DNA from: Parvibaculum sp040216885
GTDB taxonomy: Bacteria > Pseudomonadota > Alphaproteobacteria > Parvibaculales > Parvibaculaceae
Direction of reading: 5' to 3'
NCBI GenBank assembly: GCA_040216885.1
Contig: JAVJOG010000008.1
Coordinates: 375,594-439,593, forward strand
DNA length: 64,000 nucleotides
Position numbers and translations under genes: made by a program. The notes below the pieces were generated by a model. It did not search any database. It saw only the letters and a program-made list of their open reading frames with translations, and was not told the DNA's origin. Positions 33,620 through 43,253 of the stretch are shown here, in pieces. Each line of letters opens with the position of its first letter. Within the stretch, counting starts at the first letter, position 1.

Positions 33620-34791
33620 TTGCCCGCCTCCCGGTCGAGGGCCATCAGCAGGCGTTCGATGCCGACCGCAGAGCCGACCGCCGGCACCGGCGATTTCGCG
33701 CCCAGCGCACCGAGCAGCCGGTCGTAGCGTCCACCGCCGCAGATCATCGCGTCTTCGCCGAGGCCTGCGACGCGGAACTCGAAAACGAAGCCGGTGTAAT
33801 AGGCCATGTTGCGGCCGAAGCCGGTGGCGAAACGGGCGCGCGAAAGATCGAGCCCGGCCTTGCCGATCAGATCGAGGCGGCGTTCGAAACGCGCAATTGC
33901 CATGTCGAGCGAGACGCCGGCGGCTTTTGTCAGCCTGGCGATGCGCGAAATGCTGTCGGCGGGTGAGCCGGAGACGGCGAGGAAATCCGAAATCAGTTTC
34001 GCTGCCTCGCGGGGCACGCTGCTTGCCGCCAGCTCTGCCTGTTCGAGCAGGCGTTCGGCAACCTCGCCGACCGTGCGGCCGCCGACCGGCGCGATGCCGG
34101 CGAGTTTCAGCACATCCTCGATCACCGCGCGGGCGGCCTGCTCGTCGAGGCCCGCAATCGCCGAGATCAGCGCCGCGCGGTCGCCGGTCTCATCTTTCAC
34201 GCCGCCCGCCGCCAGCTCGCCCAGAAGCTCGCGGAAATAATCCGGCCGCCAGAAGTGACGCTTCAGCCGCGCCTGCCAGCCCGGCGGCAAGCCGAGCGCG
34301 TCAACCAGCGCATCGAACAGCGCGAGATCGCCCATCTCGATTTCATAGCCTTTCAGACCAGCCTCGGCCAGCGCGCGGGCCGCCAGCGTTATCGCCTCGG
34401 CGTCGGCGGCCTCCGCATCGTCCGTCCCCAGACATTCGACGCCGACCTGCGTGAACTCGCGCAGCTTCGCCGAGCCGCGCTTCTGGTAGCGGTAGACCGA
34501 GCCCAGCGAACAAAGGCGTTGCGGCCCGCCTTCGCTTTCGAGATAGAGGCGGCAAACCGGGATCGTCAGTTCGGGGCGCAGGCAAAGTTCGTTGCCGCCG
34601 GGATCCGAAAAGACATACATGCGGCGGCGGATATCCTCGCCGGACATGTCGAGGAAAATATCGGCGGGCTGGAGAACCGGTGCGGCCACGGGCGCATAGC
34701 CTGAGCGCTCGAAACCGCCGCGCACGGCAAGCCCCAGCGCCTCGCGGGCGCGCAAGGCTTCGCCTTCCTGTGCTGCAATCGACGACGACAT
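33616..34791 (-). CDS. hisZ: ATP phosphoribosyltransferase regulatory subunit
   Basis: A 391-residue class II aminoacyl-tRNA-synthetase-like protein lacking synthetase function, which binds HisG and mediates histidine feedback. Motif-2-like CSLGSVYRYQKRGSAKLREFTQVGVE and the LRPELTIPVCRLY segment are visible, and motif 3 is CGGGRYDRLLGALG. Placement between hisS and hisG with a 4-bp overlap into hisG supports HisZ. Confidence 0.92.
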   Translation of the reverse strand: MSSSIAAQEGEALRAREALGLAVRGGFERSGYAPVAAPVLQPADIFLDMSGEDIRRRMYVFSDPGGNELCLRPELTIPVCRLYLESEGGPQRLCSLGSVYRYQKRGSAKLREFTQVGVECLGTDDAEAADAEAITLAARALAEAGLKGYEIEMGDLALFDALVDALGLPPGWQARLKRHFWRPDYFRELLGELAAGGVKDETGDRAALISAIAGLDEQAARAVIEDVLKLAGIAPVGGRTVGEVAERLLEQAELAASSVPREAAKLISDFLAVSGSPADSISRIARLTKAAGVSLDMAIARFERRLDLIGKAGLDLSRARFATGFGRNMAYYTGFVFEFRVAGLGEDAMICGGGRYDRLLGALGAKSPVPAVGSAVGIERLLMALDREAGK

Positions 34792-34892
34792 CTGAATAAC
34801 CTGAGCAACCTTCCGGGGCCTCCGCCGTTTCCGGCGCGCCCCTGTCTAGCATGAAAATGGTAAATTTCGAGAAGCGGGATTTCGGATGCGGC

Positions 34893-36422
34893 TCAGCCGC
34901 GATGGAGCCCCGAATGGCGTCCGTGCCGGGCGAGGATGGCCTTCACCTCTTCCACCAGGCGGGCGCGCGGCACGGCGACCTGCGCCGGCTGGCCTTCGCG
35001 CCAGGCCGTGTTGTCGGCGATTTCCTTCGACATTTCACTGCCGAGGATCAGGTCCTTCAGCGTGATCTCGCCGTTGGCGCGCTCATCCTCACCCTCGATG
35101 ACGGCAACGGGGGCGCCGCGCTTGTCGGCATATTTCATCTGCGCCTTCATGCCGGAACCGCCGAGATACATTTCGGCGCGGACGCCGGCTTCGCGCAATT
35201 CCGAGACCATCTGCTGATAATCCGCCATGCGGGCGGCGTCGAGCGTCAGCACGACGACGGGCGCGGCCACATCCTCGATGTCGAGCTTGCCCAGCAGTTC
35301 CAGCGCCGCCTGCAAGCGGCTGACGCCGATCGAGAAGCCCGTCGCCGGCACCTTGACGCCCTTGAAGCGCTCGACCAACCCGTCATAGCGACCGCCGGAG
35401 CCGACCGAGCCGAAGCGCACGGGGTTGCCGGCCTCGTCCTTCACCTCGAAGAGCAGATCGGATTCGAAAACGGGGCCGGTGTAGTAGCCGAGGCCGCGCA
35501 CGATCCATGAATTGAATTCGATGCGGTCGAGGCCGTAGCCCGCCGCTTCGAACAGCGCGTCCATTTCGGCAAGTTCGTCGATGCCCTCGGCGCCGATGGC
35601 GCTGCCGCCGACGATCTTGCGCCAGCCTTCAAGCACACGCTGCCGCGTCGTCGCGCCTTCGCCGAGACCGGACTCGACGTAATCGGCAACGGCGGTGATC
35701 TGCGAGGGCGAGAGGCCCGCGCCCTTGGTGAAGTCGCCGGATTCGTCCTTGCGACCCGCGCCCAGCAGCAATTCGACGCCCTTGCGGCCGAGCTTGTCGA
35801 ACTTGTCGATGGAGCGCAGCACGGTGGCTCGGGTCGCCTCGTTGGCGTCGCCGCCAAGGCCGATGGTGTCGAGCAACCCGTCCAGCACCTTGCGGTTGTT
35901 GACGCGGATGCGGTAGTCCCCGCGCGGAATGCCGAGCGCTTCGAGGCAGTCGGCGCCCATCATGCACATCTCGGCATCGGCGGCGACGCCGGGGGCGGCC
36001 ACCGTGTCGGCGTCGAATTGCGTGAACTGGCGGAAGCGGCCGGGGCCCGGCTTCTCGTTGCGCCAGACGGAGCCTGTCTGGTAGCGCCGGAAGGGCTTGG
36101 GCAGGCCGTCGTAATTCTCGGCGACGTAGCGGGCGAGCGGCGCCGTCAAATCGTAGCGCAGCGACAGCCATTGTTCGTCGTCGTCCTGAAACGAAAACAC
36201 GCCCTCGTTGGGCCGGTCTTCATCCGGCAGGAACTTGCCCAGCGCGTCCGCATATTCGATGGCCGAGGTTTCGAGCGGGTCGAAGCCGTAGCGCTCATAG
36301 ACCTCGCGAATGCGCGCAAGCATCCGCAGCTCCGCCCGGACCATGTCGGCGGAGAGGTCGCGCAGCCCCTTCGGCACACGCGCCTTGGGGCGGAAAGTCT
36401 TCTGGCTCTGGCTCTTGCTCAT
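34893..36422 (-). CDS. hisS: Histidyl-tRNA synthetase, alphaproteobacterial type
   Basis: Charges tRNA-His. A 509-residue class II synthetase with motif 2 FRRYQTGSVWRNEKPGPGRFRQFTQFDAD, the histidine-binding IVRGLGYYTGPVFE and motif 3 GSGGRYDGLVERF. It is much longer than the E. coli enzyme (about 424 residues); a divergent HisRS is known in those alphaproteobacteria whose tRNA-His lacks the G-1 base. Start ATG 36422 (MSKSQSQKTFRPK). First gene of the hisS-hisZ-hisG-TSUP operon. Confidence 0.94.
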   Translation of the reverse strand: MSKSQSQKTFRPKARVPKGLRDLSADMVRAELRMLARIREVYERYGFDPLETSAIEYADALGKFLPDEDRPNEGVFSFQDDDEQWLSLRYDLTAPLARYVAENYDGLPKPFRRYQTGSVWRNEKPGPGRFRQFTQFDADTVAAPGVAADAEMCMMGADCLEALGIPRGDYRIRVNNRKVLDGLLDTIGLGGDANEATRATVLRSIDKFDKLGRKGVELLLGAGRKDESGDFTKGAGLSPSQITAVADYVESGLGEGATTRQRVLEGWRKIVGGSAIGAEGIDELAEMDALFEAAGYGLDRIEFNSWIVRGLGYYTGPVFESDLLFEVKDEAGNPVRFGSVGSGGRYDGLVERFKGVKVPATGFSIGVSRLQAALELLGKLDIEDVAAPVVVLTLDAARMADYQQMVSELREAGVRAEMYLGGSGMKAQMKYADKRGAPVAVIEGEDERANGEITLKDLILGSEMSKEIADNTAWREGQPAQVAVPRARLVEEVKAILARHGRHSGLHRG

Positions 36423-36709
36423 GATCTCGAGCTGCTTCAGGCATTTCGGGCCGCAAACGTCCGGAAATCCGGCGCGGGCGCATACCTAGCCCATCGCCTC
36501 GCCGGGAACAAGCAGGCCTTAACGGCGACCATTAGTGCCTGGCCCGGAATGAAACCACCAAATCAAGTGTTCCTTTACGTTCTGTTTACCAAATACGCGG
36601 ATTCTTGGCACACACAGCGGCGAACCGATTCGCGCCGGAATATGTGTGTGGTTGCTGGGCCCTTTGGGGGGCGGAGAGTGAGTTGAACTTGGCTCGTCCA
36701 GGTATCGCC

Positions 36710-38224
36710 ATGAGTCATCAGATCAGCCCCCTCGGCGAGAGCGGCAGCCGTCCGCTGCCGCCGCTTGCCGCCCATGTCGTCAGCGCTTCCACGCCACTTT
36801 GCAATTCGCTGCGCGGCCTTGCCGCGTCCGGCGCCGCGGGCCCGCTCAGCTTCAGCTTTTCCCACCCCGAGGACGGCATTGACCCGTTGCTGGCGCCCGG
36901 CATCGACGCGCTGATCGTCGATGTCGGCGACGGCGACGCACCCTTGTTCGATTTCCTGCGCCGCGCGGTGGCGCTCGGGCCGAATGCGCCGGTCATCGCG
37001 GTCGGCGCCGACGACGCCACCTTGCAGGTCGAGGCCATCGAAGCGGGCGCCGAGGATTGCCTGCCCGCCGACACCGAAACGCCGCGCGCGCTCGGCCTTG
37101 CGCTGCGCCGCGCGATCAAGCGCCGCCTCGCGCGGGACGAACGCCCCGCCGCAACGCCGACAGAAATCGACGTTCAGCCGCGCGTGACGCTGGTGCAGGA
37201 AACGCCCGAAGCCATCGTCATTCTCGACAGTTCGGGTCTTGTGCGCTTCGCCAACAACGCGGCGCGCGAGCTGCTCGGCCGCGAGGACGACGAGCTGATC
37301 GGCCAGCCTTTCGGCCTGCCGAGCGAGGCCGGCGCGCACGATGTCACGATCACCCGGCCCGACGGCGACAACCGTTTCGTGGAAATGCGCATCGTCGATA
37401 CGCGCTGGGGTGGCGTGCCGGCACGCGTCGCGGCCCTGAACGACGTTACCGTGCGCCAGAAGCTCGAACGCACCATGCAGGCGGCCGAGGCGCAGAGCCA
37501 CGAAACGCGGCGGCGCAGCCAGAGCTTCTTTTCCAACGTCAATCACGACCTCCGGACGCCGCTGACGCATATCATCGGCTTTTCGGAGATGATGAAGAAC
37601 GAGCGCCTCGGGCCCGTCGGCACCGCGCGTTACAAGGAATATGCGAGCGACATCTATTCGAGCGGCACGATGCTGCTCGACATGATCGAGGACCTGCTCG
37701 GCATCGCCGAAGCGGAGATGGACCAGATCGAGCTCACCGACGAAATCTGCAACCTCGCGCAGCTTGCCGAGATCGCGGTGGCGAGCCAGCGGCAGCATGC
37801 GGTCAGCGAAGGCGTCACCATCGAGGTCGACTGCCCGGAACGCCTGCCGGGTCTTCGCGGCGACGCGAAGCGCCTCAGGCAGGGTCTGTTCCGGCTGATC
37901 GCCGAGGCCGTTCATTGCGCGCATCGCGGTTCCACCGTCCGCCTGACCTTGCGCGAGGAGCGGGGTGGCATCGCGGTGACGCTTGCCGAACGGCGCGACC
38001 GGTCGGCCGAACAGAACGCGCTGCCCTGGATCGAGGAGATGGACGATCCCTTCGTCAGCGCCGAGGACAGCGGCGCACCGCGCGAGGAAAGCCTGGCGCT
38101 GTCGCTGACGCGCAAGGTGATGGAGCTGCATGGCGGCAGCCTCGGCGTCGTGCGCGGCGAGCAGGCATCAGACAGCGGCATGGAAATCTCGCTGCGCTTC
38201 CCGCCGGAGCGCGTCATCCGCTAG
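36710..38224 (+). CDS. PAS histidine kinase with degenerate ATPase domain
   Basis: A 504-residue soluble protein. It has an N-terminal receiver-like region (about 45-140, LIVDVGDGD and EAGAEDCLPAD), a PAS domain (155-250), then HisKA with FFSNVNHDLRTPLTHIIGFSEM (His 279). The ATPase domain has lost its key boxes: the N box reads LFRLIAEAVHCA without Asn, the G1 DxGxG is absent (GGIAVTLAERRDRS), and G2 is replaced by EESLALSLTRK. It may be a pseudokinase or scaffold such as DivL, or be phosphorylated in trans. Starts before ATG 36710 are non-ATG. Divergent from hisS. Confidence 0.82.
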   Translation: MSHQISPLGESGSRPLPPLAAHVVSASTPLCNSLRGLAASGAAGPLSFSFSHPEDGIDPLLAPGIDALIVDVGDGDAPLFDFLRRAVALGPNAPVIAVGADDATLQVEAIEAGAEDCLPADTETPRALGLALRRAIKRRLARDERPAATPTEIDVQPRVTLVQETPEAIVILDSSGLVRFANNAARELLGREDDELIGQPFGLPSEAGAHDVTITRPDGDNRFVEMRIVDTRWGGVPARVAALNDVTVRQKLERTMQAAEAQSHETRRRSQSFFSNVNHDLRTPLTHIIGFSEMMKNERLGPVGTARYKEYASDIYSSGTMLLDMIEDLLGIAEAEMDQIELTDEICNLAQLAEIAVASQRQHAVSEGVTIEVDCPERLPGLRGDAKRLRQGLFRLIAEAVHCAHRGSTVRLTLREERGGIAVTLAERRDRSAEQNALPWIEEMDDPFVSAEDSGAPREESLALSLTRKVMELHGGSLGVVRGEQASDSGMEISLRFPPERVIR

Positions 38225-38355
38225 CAGGGACGCAAGACCCCACTCGCCCTCTGTGTGTCTTTGCCGCGCGGCATTTTGCGGGGGCCGGTTGCGGCTGCGG
38301 ATATTTCCTCAAGCGTGTATGGTTTGCCGACGCTCGTCACGATCGGAGAAGACCC

Positions 38356-39744
38356 ATGCCTCCCATCGACGCCGAAATCCTGGCCCGCCTGCAATTCGCC
38401 TTCACGGTTGCTTTTCATATCCTGTTTCCGACGCTCACCATCGGGCTTGCCGGATTTCTGGTCTGGTTCGAGGCGCGGTGGCTCGCGACGCAGGACGAGA
38501 TCTGGCTGCGTCTCTACAAATTCTGGGTCAAGATATTTGCCCTCACCTTCGGCATGGGCGTCGTGTCGGGCATCGTGCTGTCCTATCAGTTCGGCACCAA
38601 CTGGTCGGAGTGGTCGCGCATCACCGGCCCCGTGCTCGGACCGCTGATCGGCTTCGAAGTGCTGACGGCGTTTTTCCTCGAGGCGGGTTTTCTCGGCATC
38701 ATGCTGTTCGGCTGGGACAAGGTGGGGCCGCGGCTGCACTTCCTCGCCACCTGTCTCGTCGCCTTCGGCACGGCGCTGTCGGCGTTCTGGATTCTTGCCG
38801 CCAATAGCTGGATGCAGACGCCGGCCGGCGCGGAACTCGTGGCAGAGGGGCATTTTGTCGTCCTCGACTGGCTCGCCGTGATTTTCAATCCGTCCTTCCC
38901 CTGGCGCTTCCTGCACATGACGACGGCGGCCTATCTCACCAGCGCCGTCGTCATCGCCGGCGTGTCGGCGCTTTATCTGATCGCGCACGACAACCGGACG
39001 ATTGCCGAGCGCGCCTTCTCGGTCGCCATGTGGGCGGTGCTGGTGCTGGCGCCGCTACAGGTTTTTCTCGGCGATCAACACGGTCTCAACACGTTCGAGC
39101 ACCAGCCGCTGAAGGTCGCGGCGATGGAAGGCAACTGGGAAACGCAAGGCGGTGCGCCGCTGTTGCTGTTCGCCATCCCGGATTCGAAAGCGCAGAAGAA
39201 CCATCTCGAAATCGGCATCCCCAAAGGTGCGAGCCTCATCCTGACGCACAGCCTCGACGGCGTCGTGCCTGGCCTCAAGGAAGCGGCGCCCGAAGACCAG
39301 CCGCCGGTCGGCATCGTCTTCTGGTCGTTCCGGGTGATGGTCGGCATCGGCGTGCTGTTTCTGGTACTCGGGTTCTGGGGCGCTTTCGCGCGCTGGCGCG
39401 GCACGCTTCACGACAGCCGCTGGTTGCACCGCTACGCCGCACTGCTGACCCCGGCCGGCTTCGTCGCGACGCTTGCCGGATGGTTCGTCACCGAGGTCGG
39501 CCGCCAGCCCTGGACGGTCTATGGGCTCGTGCGCACATCGGACAGCATCTCGCCCAGCGTGACCGGCGAAGCCGTCGCCACCAGCCTGACGATCTTCCTC
39601 ATCGTCTATGGCGGGCTCTTCGGCGCCTATCTCTATTATCTCGTGAAGCTGATCCGCAAAGGGCCGGAGCCGCTGACGGCCGAGGCGCCGCATCCCGAAG
39701 CGATGCGCGGCGCGCGCCCCGGCCTTGTCGTACCGGACGAATAA
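38356..39744 (+). CDS. cydA: Cytochrome bd-type ubiquinol oxidase subunit I (CIO-like)
   Basis: The haem-bearing subunit of the quinol oxidase that reduces O2 to water at high affinity. 462 residues, with FAFTVAFHILFPTLTIG (haem b595 His), RFLHMTTAAYL (b558 His), and GRQPWTVYGLVRT. The quinol-binding loop is short, as in the cyanide-insensitive (CioA) subclass. Strong GGAGAAG ribosome site. Operon cydA-cydB-DUF2474. Confidence 0.93.
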   Translation: MPPIDAEILARLQFAFTVAFHILFPTLTIGLAGFLVWFEARWLATQDEIWLRLYKFWVKIFALTFGMGVVSGIVLSYQFGTNWSEWSRITGPVLGPLIGFEVLTAFFLEAGFLGIMLFGWDKVGPRLHFLATCLVAFGTALSAFWILAANSWMQTPAGAELVAEGHFVVLDWLAVIFNPSFPWRFLHMTTAAYLTSAVVIAGVSALYLIAHDNRTIAERAFSVAMWAVLVLAPLQVFLGDQHGLNTFEHQPLKVAAMEGNWETQGGAPLLLFAIPDSKAQKNHLEIGIPKGASLILTHSLDGVVPGLKEAAPEDQPPVGIVFWSFRVMVGIGVLFLVLGFWGAFARWRGTLHDSRWLHRYAALLTPAGFVATLAGWFVTEVGRQPWTVYGLVRTSDSISPSVTGEAVATSLTIFLIVYGGLFGAYLYYLVKLIRKGPEPLTAEAPHPEAMRGARPGLVVPDE

Positions 39745-39755
39745 GGGAGGCACAC

Positions 39756-40775
39756 ATGGAAACCATGGAAATACTCGCAATCGTCTCGGCCGGCGTCATC
39801 GGCGGCGCCATCCTGATGTATGTCGTGCTCGACGGCTTCGATCTCGGCGTCGGCATTCTCTTTCCCTTTGCGCCCGGCGAAAGCGCGCGGGACGCGATGA
39901 TCAACTCGGTCGCGCCGGTCTGGGACGGCAACGAGACATGGCTGGTGCTCGGCGGCGGCGGTCTGCTGGTTTTCTTCCCGACCGCCTATTCGATCGCCTT
40001 GCCCGCCTTCTACATCCCGATCATGGCGATGCTCTTTGCGCTGATCTTTCGTGGCGTCACCTTCGAGTTCCGGCACACCGCGCATACCAGCGTTCATCTG
40101 TGGAACCGCTCGTTCTTTTTCGGATCGCTGATCGCGGCTTTCATGCAGGGCGTTCTCGCCGGCGCGCTGGTGCAGGGCGTGCATGTCGAGGAGATGCGCT
40201 ATGCGGGCGGCATGTTCGACTGGCTGACGCCCTTCACGGTTCTGACCGGCATCGGCGTCGTCGCGGGCTACGGCCTTCTTGGCGCGGGCTGGCTGATCTA
40301 CAAGACCGAAGGTCCGTTGCAGGATTGGGCGCGACGCGCGGCCGTCGTGCTCGGTGGCGGTGTGCTGGTCGCGATGGGTGCCGTCAGCGTGATGACGCCG
40401 CTCCTGCGGCCCGCCATCGCCGAACGCTGGTTCGGCGGCATCAACCTCATTTATTTCGCGCCGGTGCCGTTCCTGACGGCGGCGCTGGCGATCTGGCTTT
40501 TCTATTCGATCTTCACGAAGCGCGAGCTGGCGCCATTCCTGTCGGCGATCGGGCTATTCATTCTCGGCTTTTTCGGCCTCGCGATCAGCCTCTATCCCGA
40601 TATCGTGCCGCCTTCCGTCACCGTATGGGATGCGGTCGCGCCTTATTCCAGCGTCGTCTTCGCGCTTGTCGGCGTCGCCCTCGTGCTGCCGATGGTGCTC
40701 GGCTACACCGTCTATGCCTATAGCGTCTTCCACGGCAAGGTGCGCGAGGGCGAAGGCTACGGCCAGCATGACTGA
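39756..40775 (+). CDS. cydB: Cytochrome bd-type ubiquinol oxidase subunit II
   Basis: A 339-residue membrane partner of CydA. Typical features are YVVLDGFDLGVGILFPF, the WDGNETWLVLGGGGLLVFFP stretch and the closing YTVYAYSVFHGKV. Eleven bases after cydA, start ATG 39756 behind AAGGGAGG. It has the usual eight to nine hydrophobic segments. Confidence 0.95.
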   Translation: METMEILAIVSAGVIGGAILMYVVLDGFDLGVGILFPFAPGESARDAMINSVAPVWDGNETWLVLGGGGLLVFFPTAYSIALPAFYIPIMAMLFALIFRGVTFEFRHTAHTSVHLWNRSFFFGSLIAAFMQGVLAGALVQGVHVEEMRYAGGMFDWLTPFTVLTGIGVVAGYGLLGAGWLIYKTEGPLQDWARRAAVVLGGGVLVAMGAVSVMTPLLRPAIAERWFGGINLIYFAPVPFLTAALAIWLFYSIFTKRELAPFLSAIGLFILGFFGLAISLYPDIVPPSVTVWDAVAPYSSVVFALVGVALVLPMVLGYTVYAYSVFHGKVREGEGYGQHD

Positions 40776-40887
40776 CGGGAAGCGGGGGCCGGGCCGCCGG
40801 CTGCTCTGGTTTGCCGGGATATGGGTCGCCGGCGTCGCGGCGCTGGCGATTTTCGGCTACGGCCTGCGCGCGCTGATCGGGCTTTAG
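40768..40887 (+). CDS. DUF2474 small membrane subunit of the bd oxidase operon
   Basis: A 39-residue single-span protein, MTDGKRGPGRRLLWFAGIWV then AGVAALAIFGYGLRALIGL. Its start overlaps the end of cydB by 8 bp. DUF2474 proteins are regularly encoded after cyanide-insensitive-type cydAB and resemble CydX, the small subunit that stabilises bd oxidase. Confidence 0.82.
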   Translation: MTDGKRGPGRRLLWFAGIWVAGVAALAIFGYGLRALIGL

Positions 40888-40890
40888 AAT

Positions 40891-41583
40891 CTATTCGGTC
40901 AGCTCGAAAATAATCGGCACCACGAATTCGAGCGTCGCGGCGCGCATGTCCGGCGGGAAGGGCGGCAGCGGCGCGGCGCGTTCGATGGTCGCCGTCAGTT
41001 CGCGGTCGAGAATGGCCGAGCCCGTGCCGCGTACGATCCGGTAGGCGATCACGCTTCCGTCGCGCGCCACATGAACGCGCACCCTGCCCTCGCCTTCGAT
41101 CCGCTGACGCCGCGCCATGCGCGGATATTGCCGGTGGCGCGCCAGCCAGGCCGAGACGGCGGCAAAATAATCCGCCTCCATCGTTTCCTGTCCGATGCCG
41201 GTTTCGGCGGCGCCTTCGCGCGCGAGGCCTGCCGGGCCCGGTGTCGCGGCGGGGGGCGGCGGCGGTGTTTCCTCGGCTTGTGCTTCTTCGGGTTCGGGCT
41301 CGCGCGGCGCGGCGCGGCGCACCGGCGCGGGCTCCGGCTTCGGCGGTTCGACTTTTGGCGTTTCGGGCTCGGGCGGCGCGGGTTCCGCCGTTTGCGGCGC
41401 GGCGCTGAAGGCCGCGAGGTTGATCGTCGTCGCGCTCGCACCGGCCGAGGGACGCTCCAGCGCGGCGGCAACCCATTTCAGCCCCGCCACCGCCGCAAAA
41501 CCGTGCAGCACCAGCGCAATGCCGATGGCGATCCAGAGATCGCGCGGGCGCGTTTCGGCGATGGGCCGGACATCGGGACGCAT
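40891..41583 (-). CDS. TonB-family energy transducer
   Basis: A 230-residue TonB protein. One N-terminal membrane anchor (LWIAIGIALVLHGFAAVAG) with the TonB-type His, a Pro/Glu-rich periplasmic spacer (PAPPEPETPKVEPPKPEPAP), and a C-terminal domain with YPRMARRQRIEGEGRVRVHV. It transmits the ExbBD proton-motive signal to outer-membrane receptors; exbB/exbD are not in the window. Start at 41583, although its ribosome site is weak; the longer frame overlaps the regulator upstream. Confidence 0.85.
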   Translation of the reverse strand: MRPDVRPIAETRPRDLWIAIGIALVLHGFAAVAGLKWVAAALERPSAGASATTINLAAFSAAPQTAEPAPPEPETPKVEPPKPEPAPVRRAAPREPEPEEAQAEETPPPPPAATPGPAGLAREGAAETGIGQETMEADYFAAVSAWLARHRQYPRMARRQRIEGEGRVRVHVARDGSVIAYRIVRGTGSAILDRELTATIERAAPLPPFPPDMRAATLEFVVPIIFELTE

Positions 41584-41590
41584 CGGATTG

Positions 41591-43036
41591 TCACGCGCTC
41601 CTTGCCGGAACGCCGAAAGGCGAGATGCCGCGCACATGATCGTCGACGGTCAAACGGTGCTTCAGCGGCGGGAAGGCGCGCTGCGAACAGTCGAGCCGCT
41701 CGCACAAGCGGCAATTGACGCCGATGGGCATGGCGCCGCGCTCGTCGTCGAGATCGTAGCCCTGGCTGTAGACGAGGCGCGGCGCATGGGCGATTTCGCA
41801 ACCGAGCCCCACCACATACTGGTCGCCGGGCACACCGATGCCGGAGCCGGCGCGGCTCACCGTGCGGGCGATCGAGAAATAGCGGGTGCCGTCTTCCATC
41901 TGGACTATCTGCGTGTAGATCTGGCCCGGAACGCGGAAGGCATCATGCACATTCCAGCGCGGGCAGGTACCGCCAAAGCGGGCAAAGTGGAAGCCTGCGG
42001 CAGAAAACCGCTTCGAGACATTGCCGGCATTGTCGACGCGAATGAGAAAGAACGGGATGCCGCGCGCGCCGGCGCGTTGCAGCGTGGTTAACCGGTGACA
42101 GACCTGCTCGAAGCTGGTGCCGAAGCGGCGGCCGAGCAGGCGGATGTCGTAGCGCGTCGCTTCCGCCGTCTTGTGGAAGGCCGCATAGGGCATCAAGAGC
42201 GCGGCGGCGAAGTAGTTCGCCAGCGAGACGCGGCAGAGGCGCTTTGCCTCGTCGCTGTCGAGCCCCGAGCTTTCCACGATGTCCTCGATGGCGCGCGACT
42301 GTTCGAAATAGCCGAGCTGATAGGCAAGCTGGAACGAGCGCCCCGGCTGGTCGAGCAGTTCGGAGAGAAAGATCGTCTGGCGGTGGCGGTCGTAGCGCCT
42401 GAGTTCCTGCGGCATCATGTCGGCCGGCACGACGCGGGTCGAGACGCCATGCATGTCGCGCAGCGTGTTGCGCAGGCTCACATAAGGCTCGTCGGCGCCG
42501 AGGCCCATTTGCGTGTAGAGCCGCTCGGCCGCGTCGTCGAGTTCGGGGAAATGGTTGTTGCGGCTGTTGATGAAGTCGCGCACCTCTTCCAGCGGCAGGC
42601 CCGGCGCTTCGGCGCCGTCGCCCATGTCGCGGTCGGCCAGGCGCTCGGCCAGTATCGAGCCGTTGGTGACGCTTTCCTGCCAGGCCCGGTAGAGCCGCGC
42701 CACGGCGTCGGCCGCCACCGGGCTCGCGCCGGCCATGTCCTGCAGGTCCTGGCCCGAAAGCCCGGCATCGCGGAACAGCGGATCGGCGAAGACCTCCCTG
42801 AGCGCCGTCAGCGCCTGCGCCTCGTCGTCGCCCCCCAGCGTCCGAAGCTCGACGTCGTAGACCTCGGCCAGCTTCAGCAGTATCTGCACCGAGACCGGGC
42901 GCTGGTCGCGCTCGATCAGGTTCAGGTAGCTCGCCGAAATGCCGAGATCGGCCGCCATGCGCGCCTGAGTCAGTCCGCGCTCGCGCCGGAGCCGCCTAAT
43001 GCGCGGGCCGGCAAAGACTTTTTTGTCCGACGCCAT
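41591..43036 (-). CDS. XRE/IrrE-like regulator, ScfR/RamB type
   Basis: A 481-residue regulator: N-terminal XRE helix-turn-helix (RLRRERGLTQARMAADLGISASYLNLIERDQR), a central IrrE/ImmA peptidase-like region (FQLAYQLGYFEQS, without an HExxH motif), and a C-terminal DUF2083-like part with Cys cluster CRLCERLDC. This family (RamB, short-chain fatty-acyl regulators) senses acyl-CoA or acetate status and governs the glyoxylate and methylcitrate pathways. It is divergent from aceB-aceA, the natural targets. Activator or repressor cannot be told. Confidence 0.85.
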   Translation of the reverse strand: MASDKKVFAGPRIRRLRRERGLTQARMAADLGISASYLNLIERDQRPVSVQILLKLAEVYDVELRTLGGDDEAQALTALREVFADPLFRDAGLSGQDLQDMAGASPVAADAVARLYRAWQESVTNGSILAERLADRDMGDGAEAPGLPLEEVRDFINSRNNHFPELDDAAERLYTQMGLGADEPYVSLRNTLRDMHGVSTRVVPADMMPQELRRYDRHRQTIFLSELLDQPGRSFQLAYQLGYFEQSRAIEDIVESSGLDSDEAKRLCRVSLANYFAAALLMPYAAFHKTAEATRYDIRLLGRRFGTSFEQVCHRLTTLQRAGARGIPFFLIRVDNAGNVSKRFSAAGFHFARFGGTCPRWNVHDAFRVPGQIYTQIVQMEDGTRYFSIARTVSRAGSGIGVPGDQYVVGLGCEIAHAPRLVYSQGYDLDDERGAMPIGVNCRLCERLDCSQRAFPPLKHRLTVDDHVRGISPFGVPARSA

Positions 43037-43071
43037 GTCCTGAATCTCCCGCTTTCAGAGCCAGTTTTCCG

Positions 43072-43139
43072 CACCTTAATTTACAATATTTACATAATCA
43101 ACAGAATCGCACGAGAATCTTGTGAAGTTCTTTACTTCA
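43072..43139. promoter_or_regulatory. AT-rich control region between regulator and aceB
   Basis: It contains TTTACAATATTTACATAA and, at 43123-43139, the imperfectly spaced dyad TGAAGT-tcttt-ACTTCA. The region is far more AT-rich than its neighbours and is the expected binding zone of the divergent regulator. The exact operator is not known. Confidence 0.4.
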
Positions 43140-43253
43140 ATAATTTCAATCACTTAGGAAAAATTGGACAAGAAGCTGTCGAGATTGTATGACCGCGCGC
43201 ATCGGAACACCGTCAAGACCGGCCCCAACACCGGCCAAGGGAGGCGAGCGAGC

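Noticed and set aside
36519..36536. TTAA...TTAG before the pseudokinase gene as a CtrA site
   Set aside because: Spacing is nine rather than seven bases and the second half is incomplete.
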